Assembly (NCBI GenBank): GCA_964505725.1
Contig: CAZDJK010000098.1
Location: 1-23,209 of the forward strand
DNA: 23,209 nucleotides
Source of the DNA: CAVRJC01 sp964505725
GTDB taxonomy: Bacteria; Actinomycetota; Acidimicrobiia; IMCC26256; DASPTH01
Reading direction: 5' to 3'
The notes beneath the pieces were generated by a model. That model saw only the letters and a list, made by a program, of their open reading frames with translations, did no database searches and was not told the DNA's origin. Positions 14,529 to 20,357 of this stretch are shown here, in pieces. Positions within the stretch are counted from its first letter, which is position 1. Every line of letters begins with the position of its first letter. The position numbers and the translations under genes are program-made.

Positions 14529-15202
14529 CCCGGATCCGCCACCGGCAACGGTCTGAGGACGCGCACCGCCATGCCGTGACGCGTGAGCGAGCTGCGGAAC
14601 CACAGGAACGAAACACCCACCGCGGTGACCGTCACGCTCACCGAGAGCGCAGCTTGCGCCGCGACGAACGCGCTCGTCGACACGGTGACCAGCAACCACA
14701 GCGTGAGCGCTGCGTTGGCAAGACCCACGATGGCCCACATGATCGAGACCCGTTGGAAGAAGCGATGCACCCGAAGGTCGTGCAGCACCGCCCGCGGGAG
14801 GGTGCAGAAGTCGCCCGCGAACCTCCTCGCAAGCGGACGTCGGCACACGACCGACCCGAGAAACGCGGCCGCCAGGCACGCGGGCGCGACGCTCGGCTGC
14901 AGGAAGTAGAGCACGGTGCTCCCGGTCGCCAGACCCACGACCGAGCGCACGAAGAGCGTCAACGCGCCGACGAGCACGATCGCGGGCACGCGTTGCCGCC
15001 GCACCAGCCGCGAGGCGATTACCACGACCCACCACCCGAATGCCGCCACGATCGCCGCCGCGAGACCGGCGAGCGACTTCACCACGAGGAACAGCGCGGC
15101 CGGGACCACCACGCCTTCGACGACCTGTGGCACCGCGCGCGCCGCCAGCGCGCGCAACGAAGGAAGCTCGATCGGTCCGACGAACTGGTGCTCGACCGGC
15201 AA
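14525..15202 (-). CDS. VC0807/DUF3159-like polytopic membrane protein
   Basis: A protein of about 225 residues with six or so hydrophobic spans, including AALFLVVKSLAGLAAAIVAA, a WWVVVIA segment, IVLVGALTLFVRSVVG, PACLAAAFLGSVV, IMWAIVGLANAALTLWLLV and AALSVSVTVTAVGVSFLWF. The layout and the mid-protein R/RRPLARRFAGDF block resemble the VC0807-like family, whose function is not known. TTG at 15202 is chosen because GAGG lies six bases upstream and is the one in the conserved hairpin. GTG at 15232 would start inside the hairpin. The stop overlaps the desaturase 2 start by four bases, which suggests a shared role in membrane lipid composition, but this is inference. Confidence 0.65.
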   Translation of the reverse strand: MPVEHQFVGPIELPSLRALAARAVPQVVEGVVVPAALFLVVKSLAGLAAAIVAAFGWWVVVIASRLVRRQRVPAIVLVGALTLFVRSVVGLATGSTVLYFLQPSVAPACLAAAFLGSVVCRRPLARRFAGDFCTLPRAVLHDLRVHRFFQRVSIMWAIVGLANAALTLWLLVTVSTSAFVAAQAALSVSVTVTAVGVSFLWFRSSLTRHGMAVRVLRPLPVADPG

Positions 15203-15249
15203 TGGACACCTCGGTGGCTCTGTGCACACCACCAGGGTCCGGAGCAGTG
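15203..15249 (-). promoter_or_regulatory. Conserved 26-nt leader element with Shine-Dalgarno-sequestering hairpin, copy C
   Basis: The minus strand carries the element at 15249-15224. GGTGG pairs with CCACC, and the flanking CC/GG and GGAC/GTCC extend the stem with an internal mismatch, enclosing GAGG (15212-15209), the Shine-Dalgarno six bases before TTG 15202. A TATGCT -10-type box lies at minus 15301-15296. The rest of the 15250-15411 gap holds only a short G/C hairpin near 15330. Confidence 0.7.
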
Positions 15250-15411
15250 CATGTGAGCAGCGCAGGGGGTGCGAGCTCCTCGCACCGATGCCCGAAGCAT
15301 ACCGGCGTCAGCCTCGGATCAGCGGTCGGGGGGTCGGAACCCCCGGTGTCAGCTCGCCCGCGTCTCACGCGCGAGGTTCGCGCCGGGGTCGTACCGACCC
15401 GATCGTCTGGC

Positions 15412-15870
15412 CTACACCGTCTCGGCCTGCCGATCGGTCGCGTCCTGGACCATCTTGCCGAACTCGGTGTACGGAACGTAGACGCCCGCGGGGCGGTTGA
15501 CGAGCTCGTGCTCGATCGCGGCGGGGTTCACCTGGACGCGCGGCTTGTAGAAGCCCGAAGACTCGTCGAAGTAGGCGAGCTTGGCGGGGCTGACCGTCCA
15601 GTCCCCGAAGAGATCCTCGGGCCGGGCGCCGATGCGCTGCGCGATGCGCTCCGCCGCGGGTCGGTCGAAGCCGAACCAGTCGAGCGCGTTCTCACCGAGG
15701 ATCGCCCGGGCATCGGGCTCGGGCACGCCGGCGAACGCGGCCCGGATCCACTCGCGCGTGTTGGGCCACGTGCCCTCGGGGTGGGGGTAGTCGCGGCTGA
15801 ACATCATCTGCCCGACGCCGATCTCGTGACGGATCTCGACCTCCAACAACCAGCTCACGACGGTGCCCAC
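15412..15870 (-). pseudogene. Amidohydrolase family 2, C-terminal fragment (5'-truncated)
   Basis: About 150 codons matching only the C-terminal part of an amidohydrolase-2 enzyme: IRHEIGVGQMMFSRDYPHPEGTWPNTREWIRAAF, then a tail ending QAETV. The first metal-ligand strands and some 200 residues are missing. Upstream in the same frame the sequence turns into low-complexity Ala/Gly/Val and then runs into the end of the DUF1801 gene, so the 5' part has been lost rather than hidden behind a different start. In addition, S-R-D-Y-P-H stands where the intact relatives have W-G-S-D-Y or W-A-T-D-Y. It may be a leftover of an insertion or deletion event at about 15870-15930. Confidence 0.75.
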
Positions 15871-15932
15871 CCCGCCACCGACGCCTTCCGAGAGGGTGGA
15901 GTAGGCGTCGCTCGCCTCACCTCGGGCCCGAG

Positions 15933-16364
15933 CTACCGCCTCGTCCGCGGCCGCTTCGCGGCCGCGGACGTGTTCAGCTCCACGGCGGCGCGAACGAGTG
16001 CCTTCAACGCCTTCGGATCGATCTTGTCGCCCTCGTGGAAGTCGATGGCGCGCCGGGTATTGCCCTCGAGGCTGGAGTTGAAGAGCCCTGAGGGGTCCGC
16101 CAACGAGGCGCCCTTGGCGAAGGTCATCTTCACGACGTTCTTGTACGTCTCACCGGTGCAGATGATCCCGGCGTGCGACCACGTGGGCACGCCCCTCCAC
16201 TTCCACTCCTCGACCACTTCGGGGTCGGCCTGCTTGACGAGAGCTCGGACCCGAGCGAGCGTTACGCCCCTCCAGTCACCCACCTCCTCGATCCTCGCAT
16301 CGATCAGCTGAGAGGGAGAGTCTCCTCCCCCTGCTGCCTTCGAGCCGCTCGTCCCCTTCGGCAT
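15933..16364 (-). CDS. DUF1801 family protein
   Basis: A protein of about 143 residues with the DUF1801 pattern: LIDARIEEVGDWRG, WKWRGVPTWSHAGIICTGETYKNVVKMTFAKGASL, FNSSLEGNTRRAIDFHEGD and ALKALVRAAV. The family has an ICP-like alpha/beta fold and unknown function, and is common in soil actinobacteria. ATG at 16364 is preferred; GTG at 16376 is an in-frame alternative but sits directly on the GAGGAAG stretch. The last codons (SAAAKRPRTRR) are encoded by one arm of a perfect 12-bp palindrome, so the C-terminus may have been shaped by the rearrangement that truncated the downstream amidohydrolase. The 135 bases upstream to the next gene hold nothing recognisable. Confidence 0.85.
   Translation of the reverse strand: MPKGTSGSKAAGGGDSPSQLIDARIEEVGDWRGVTLARVRALVKQADPEVVEEWKWRGVPTWSHAGIICTGETYKNVVKMTFAKGASLADPSGLFNSSLEGNTRRAIDFHEGDKIDPKALKALVRAAVELNTSAAAKRPRTRR
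15943..15969. repeat. Perfect 12-bp inverted repeat with TTC spacer (NotI-like core)
   Basis: GTCCGCGGCCGC (15943-15954) and its exact complement (15958-15969) are separated by three bases. It lies within the last codons of DUF1801, next to the point where the amidohydrolase fragment loses homology. It could be a terminator without a T-run or a scar of rearrangement. Confidence 0.8.
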
Positions 16365-16511
16365 CGTTGCGGTCACCTTCCTCGTCGTTCACCGCAAGGA
16401 GTCGTTCCGCGGTTCAGATCACGACCCCTGCCCGACTCTGGTCCTCTCACTGATCGCAGCAAACCTCGCGCTGTCGGAGCTCGAGTCGATCGAAACATTG
16501 AGCGAGCGGCG

Positions 16512-17228
16512 TCATGCGCGCTCGACCGGGGCCGGGTGCAGGCGCACGCAGCAGCATCCCTCCTCGGGCTCCAGCACCGCGCGCAGACCGGTGCCGCCGA
16601 TCGCGCCGAGCATGCTCTCGAGCACCGCCAGGTTCATGCGGCAAATGAGCTCGGTGTGCTCCTGGGCCAGGCGATGGAAGGGGCAGTTGCGCAGCACCGT
16701 GACGCCGTCCCCGACCTGGACGGGCTCGAAGCCCAACGCCTCGAGCTCCTCGAGCAGGTGCGCCCTCCACACGCGCGCGCTCTTCGCCTGGCCGGCCCGC
16801 TGTCCGACCCGCCCCCCGAGGCGGCGTCCCTCGTCGCGTGCGGCGTCGCCGAGGGCGCGCACGATCGGCGTGCCGTCCCCACGAGAACGATCGGCGGCGG
16901 TGGCGAGCAGTCGGCCCGCGAGCTCGTACTGGCGTGCGGGCAGCGCGACGTCGATCTCGGTGGCCGCGCGTCGGTAGACCTTGGCGGGTCGACCGGCGCC
17001 CGGACCGCGGCGGCCGGTGAGGCGCTGGTAGTCGGTCTCGAGCAGGCCCTCGTCGGCGAGGCGGTCGAGGTGGTGCGCGGCGATCCCCCGCTGGATCCCG
17101 ACTGCGTCCGCCGCCTGCTCCCGGCTCACCCAGGACCGCTGCCCGGCGACGTGGTCGTACAGCCGGCGCCGATTCGGCTCCCCGAGCGCGGAGAGCGCGG
17201 CCAGGTCGTCGCGGCGGGACTCTGCCAT
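16512..17228 (-). CDS. SufR-like winged-helix regulator with cysteine (Fe-S) C-terminal domain
   Basis: A 238-residue protein. Residues 10-85 are an ArsR/DeoR-like winged helix (LSALGEPNRRRLYDHV, SREQAADAVGI, AAHHLDRLADEGLL). The C-terminal half has Cys182, Cys196 and Cys225-227, a spacing of 13 and 28 residues between cysteines, close to the C-x12-C-x27-C that holds a [4Fe-4S] cluster in SufR. I infer an iron-sulfur or redox-sensing repressor. No suf genes are in the window. The closest upstream genes are the broken gene at 17271 and then katG, so oxidative stress is a reasonable context. A near-perfect inverted repeat just upstream of its ATG suggests autoregulation. Confidence 0.8.
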   Translation of the reverse strand: MAESRRDDLAALSALGEPNRRRLYDHVAGQRSWVSREQAADAVGIQRGIAAHHLDRLADEGLLETDYQRLTGRRGPGAGRPAKVYRRAATEIDVALPARQYELAGRLLATAADRSRGDGTPIVRALGDAARDEGRRLGGRVGQRAGQAKSARVWRAHLLEELEALGFEPVQVGDGVTVLRNCPFHRLAQEHTELICRMNLAVLESMLGAIGGTGLRAVLEPEEGCCCVRLHPAPVERA

Positions 17229-17238
17229 GGCCCAACAC

Positions 17239-17262
17239 TAACACCACCTTTTGTTGGTGATA
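17239..17262. promoter_or_regulatory. Inverted repeat upstream of the SufR-like gene, candidate operator
   Basis: TAACACCA (17239-17246) and TGGTGATA (17255-17262) are complementary except at one position, with an 8-nt AT-rich spacer. The site begins about ten bases before the ATG and is the most AT-rich patch in the area. Confidence 0.5.
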
Positions 17263-17270
17263 CAAGGGGC

Positions 17271-17528
17271 TCACTCGTAGCTGGCCTCGCACTCGTCGCG
17301 GCGACGGAACGACGACAGGTCGCCCTCGTTGCGACCGAGGGGCGCGCGGTCGAGCCACTGCCACATGGTCCACAGCGCGTCGAGGCCCCGCGCGCCAGGA
17401 CACACGTTCTGCGCGAAGCGCCTCGGCAGGTTCGCGAGGGCCTCGATCGGGATCCGACGCGGAAGGCCGTTTGGCGCGGGCCGCGGAAGAGCAGCCGCGA
17501 GACGGCGACGCCGATGGACTCCTGGGTC
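17271..17528 (-). pseudogene. Unrecognised gene remnant with frame change, downstream of katG
   Basis: On the minus strand two stretches with good GC3 codon usage lie in different frames. The first (TQESIGVAVSRLLFRGPRQ) begins directly after the katG stop. The second (GLPRRIPIEALANLPRRF, then NVCPGARGLDALWTMWQWLD and onwards to DECEASYE) ends at TGA 17271-17273. The join, around residue 20, needs a frameshift. I do not recognise the family. It could be a frameshifted short gene or the tail of a lost longer one. Translation of the second stretch alone, in a frame open since 17528, cannot be excluded. Confidence 0.4.
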
Positions 17529-19725
17529 AGAGGCGGTCGAAGCGGTCGAGGTTCATCACCTTGACCCACGCCGCGACGAAGTCACGGGCGAACTGCTCCT
17601 TGGCGTCGTCGCACGCGTACACCTCGGCGAGGGCTCGCAGTTGCGAGTGCGAGCCGAAGACGAGGTCGACGGCGGTGCCCGTCCACTTGGTGGCCCCGGT
17701 CGTGCGGTCGCGGCCCTCGTATTCGTTCTCGGACGAGGTCGACGTCTTCCACTCCGTACCCATGTCGAGCAGGTTCACGAAGAAATCATTGGTCAACGTG
17801 CCGGGGCGGTCGGTGAAGACGCCGAGCCGGGACTGGCCGAAGTTCGCATCCAGCGCGCGCATCCCGCCCACGAGCACGGTCGTCTCCGGCGCGGTCAACG
17901 TCAGCAGGTTCGCCCGGTCCAGCAACCGAGTCTCCGGCGACAGCTTCTCTCCGGATTCGAGGTAGTTGCGGAACCCGTCCGCCTTCGGTTCGAGCACCGC
18001 GAACGACTCGACGTCGGTCTGTTCCTGTGACGCGTCCGTCCGCCCCGGTGTGAACGGCACGGGCACGTCGAGCCCGGCATCCTTCGCCGCGCGCTCGATC
18101 GCCGCGCAGCCGCCGAGGACGATCAGGTCCGCGAGCGAGATTCTCGTGCTGCCCGACTGCGAACCGTTGAAGTCCTGCTGGATCGTTTCGAGGGTCGTCA
18201 AGACGGTCGCGAGCTCAGCGGGGTCGTTGACCGCCCAGTCGCGCTGCGGCGCCAGGCGGATACGGGCGCCATTGGCGCCACCGCGCTTGTCGGTGCCGCG
18301 GAAGCTCGCCGCCGACGCCCACGCGGTCGACACCAGCTGTGAGACCGACAACCCGGACGAGAGGATCTTGTCCTTCAACGCAGCCACGTCGCCCTCGTCG
18401 ACGAGGTCGTGGTCGACGGCCGGAACGGGGTCTTGCCAAAGCTGCGGCTCCGACGGAACCCGCGCGCCGACATAGCGCGTGATCGGCCCCATGTCGCGGT
18501 GCGTGAGCTTGAACCACGCTCGCGCGAACGCGTCGGCGAGTTGGTCCGGATTCTCGTGAAAGCGCTGCACGATCGGTCCGTAGATCGGGTCCACCCGCAT
18601 CGCGAGGTCGGTCGTCAGCATCATCGGCGCATGCCGCTTCGACGCGTCGTGCGCGTCCGGCACGTCGTCGCGTGCCGAAGGATCGGTCGGCGTCCACTGC
18701 TGTGCGCCGGCCGGGCTCGTCGTGAGCTCCCATTCGTACTTGTAGAGGTTGTCCAAGTAGCCGTTGTCCCAGTGGGTCGGCTGGTTGGTCCACGCGCCTT
18801 CCAGTCCGCTCGTCACGGTGTCGGCGCCCTTGCCGGTGCCGCCGGTGTTGTGCCAGCCCAAGCCTTGCGCTTCGATCGGGCAGCCCTCCGGTTCCGGTCC
18901 GACGAGCTCCGCGCTGTTCGCGCCGTGGCACTTGCCGAACGTGTGGCCGCCGATGATGAGGGCGGCCGTCTCTTCGTCGTTCATCGCCATACGCGCGAAC
19001 GTCTCGCGGATGTCCGTCGCCGCGGCGAGCGGGTCGGGGTTGCCGTTCGGGCCTTCCGGGTTCACGTAGATCAAACCCATCTGCACCGCGCCGAGCGGGT
19101 TCGCGAGGTGGCGGTCGCCGCTGTAGCGCTCGTCGCCGAGCCAGGTGTCTTCGGGGCCCCAGAAGATCTCGTCGGGTTCCCAGATGTCGACGCGACCGCC
19201 GCCGAATCCGAACGTCTCGAAGCCCATCGACTCCAGCGCACAGTTGCCGGCGAAGATGATCAGGTCGCCCCAGGAGAGCTTCCGGCCGTACTTCTGCTTC
19301 ACCGGCCACAGCAGGCGACGCGCCTTGTCGAGGTTCACGTTGTCGGGCCAGCTGTTGAGGGGCGCGAAGCGTTGGGCGCCGCTGCCGCCTCCGCCGCGGC
19401 CGTCTGCAGTGCGGTAGGTGCCCGCGCTGTGCCACGCCATCCGGATGAACAGCGGCCCGTAGTGGCCGTAGTCCGCAGGCCACCAATCCTGCGACGTCGT
19501 CATCACCTGCACGATGTCGCGCTGCAGCTCGTCGAGATCGATTGTCGCGAACTCCTTGGCGTAGTCGAACCCCGCGTCCATCGGATTCGACCGTCCGGAG
19601 TGTTGGTGGAGCACCTGGAGGTTCAGCTGGTTCGGCCACCAGTCCTGGTTCGACCACGGCCGACTCGGGTGCGGCGTGGGCGCCGGGACGACTGGGTTCT
19701 CGCTCTCGCTGCCGGTGTCAGGCAT
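17527..19725 (-). CDS. katG: Catalase-peroxidase KatG
   Basis: A 732-residue bifunctional heme catalase-peroxidase with both the catalytic N-terminal and the degenerate C-terminal peroxidase-like domains. The distal site has Arg95, Trp98 and His99 (RMAWHSAGTYR). Tyr220 and Met246 are in place to form the Met-Tyr-Trp adduct with Trp98 that gives catalase activity. His261 (GGHTFGK) is the proximal heme ligand. It decomposes hydrogen peroxide in the cytoplasm. ATG at 19725 is preceded by GGAGAGG. It overlaps the end of furA by eight bases in another frame, so the two genes are one transcript, as in mycobacteria, and FurA is expected to repress both. An extended frame back to 19785 lies inside furA and is not the start. 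Confidence 0.97.
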   Translation of the reverse strand: MPDTGSESENPVVPAPTPHPSRPWSNQDWWPNQLNLQVLHQHSGRSNPMDAGFDYAKEFATIDLDELQRDIVQVMTTSQDWWPADYGHYGPLFIRMAWHSAGTYRTADGRGGGGSGAQRFAPLNSWPDNVNLDKARRLLWPVKQKYGRKLSWGDLIIFAGNCALESMGFETFGFGGGRVDIWEPDEIFWGPEDTWLGDERYSGDRHLANPLGAVQMGLIYVNPEGPNGNPDPLAAATDIRETFARMAMNDEETAALIIGGHTFGKCHGANSAELVGPEPEGCPIEAQGLGWHNTGGTGKGADTVTSGLEGAWTNQPTHWDNGYLDNLYKYEWELTTSPAGAQQWTPTDPSARDDVPDAHDASKRHAPMMLTTDLAMRVDPIYGPIVQRFHENPDQLADAFARAWFKLTHRDMGPITRYVGARVPSEPQLWQDPVPAVDHDLVDEGDVAALKDKILSSGLSVSQLVSTAWASAASFRGTDKRGGANGARIRLAPQRDWAVNDPAELATVLTTLETIQQDFNGSQSGSTRISLADLIVLGGCAAIERAAKDAGLDVPVPFTPGRTDASQEQTDVESFAVLEPKADGFRNYLESGEKLSPETRLLDRANLLTLTAPETTVLVGGMRALDANFGQSRLGVFTDRPGTLTNDFFVNLLDMGTEWKTSTSSENEYEGRDRTTGATKWTGTAVDLVFGSHSQLRALAEVYACDDAKEQFARDFVAAWVKVMNLDRFDRL

Positions 19726-20197
19726 GTCGGTTCCTCTCCTGGGGCGCACGTCGCGTGCGACGGTCGGGCGGGCTGGTTGCTGCACATTCGGGGCACTGCC
19801 CCCAATAGATGACCTCGGCTTCGTCGATCACATACCCCGCGGCGTCGTCGGCAGTCAGGCACGGCGCGGCGCCCACTGCGCAGTCGACGTCGACCGTCCG
19901 CCCGCAAGTCCGGCAGATCGCGTGATGGTGATTGTCACCGACGCGGTCCTCGTAACGGGCCAGCGACCCGGCGGGCTGGATGCGACGGACGAGCCCCTTG
20001 TCGGTGAGCAGCGCGAGCGAGTCGTACACCGCCTGGCGTGAGACGGTGCCGATGTCGGCGCGCACTGCGGTACAGAGGTCGTCGGCCGTCGCGTGTGGGA
20101 GCGCGCACACTGCGCGCAGCACCGCGAGCCGTTGGGCCGTGACCTGCACGCCGTGGTCACGCAGCAGCTCCGCGTCGTCGGATGGGTCCCTCGACAT
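19718..20197 (-). CDS. furA: Fur family repressor, FurA-type
   Basis: A 159-residue Fur-family regulator. The winged helix covers about 10-85 (GVQVTAQRLAVLRAV, TVSRQAVYDSLALLTDKGLVRRI). The dimerisation domain has HHH at 90-92 and two CxxC pairs, Cys95/98 and Cys135/138, for structural zinc. It lies directly upstream of and overlapping katG, which is the furA-katG layout in which FurA represses its own operon and peroxide or metal loss relieves repression. The start ATG is at 20197. TAGCCT 10-15 bases before it suggests a short-leader or nearly leaderless transcript. The C-terminal tail after CPEC is longer and more Arg-rich than usual, because it overlaps the katG leader. Confidence 0.95.
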   Translation of the reverse strand: MSRDPSDDAELLRDHGVQVTAQRLAVLRAVCALPHATADDLCTAVRADIGTVSRQAVYDSLALLTDKGLVRRIQPAGSLARYEDRVGDNHHHAICRTCGRTVDVDCAVGAAPCLTADDAAGYVIDEAEVIYWGQCPECAATSPPDRRTRRAPQERNRHA

Positions 20198-20251
20198 CTT
20201 CTCGAGGCTAGACCCAACACTGGCCTGTGTCCAGAATCAGCATGCTACCGA

Positions 20252-20272
20252 GATCCCGTCGATGGCGGGATC
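20252..20272. repeat. Perfect inverted repeat upstream of the helicase gene
   Basis: GATCCCG (20252-20258) and CGGGATC (20266-20272) flank a 7-nt loop, in the 160-base gap between furA and the divergent helicase. TATGTT at about 20291-20296 could be a -10 box for the helicase. The site could be an operator for either gene. Confidence 0.5.
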
Positions 20273-20357
20273 GGGCAGGGCACGCGTGCTATGTTGGGAT
20301 TCGTCATACTTGGCGTTTTGTCGCGGGCCGTAGCGATGCTGCCACCGGCCCACGTGG

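Noticed and set aside
11454..15249. The 26-nt repeats as parts of a mobile element (terminal inverted repeats)
   Set aside because: Copies A and C are in the same orientation, no transposase lies between them, no target duplication is visible, and each copy sits at a fixed distance from a start codon.
15325..15350. G/C-rich hairpin resembling a tRNA T-arm
   Set aside because: No acceptor, D or anticodon arms fit around it. Probably a chance hairpin or weak terminator.
19726..19785. Extension of katG upstream to 19785
   Set aside because: It lies within furA. The ATG at 19725 has a good Shine-Dalgarno and normal KatG length.
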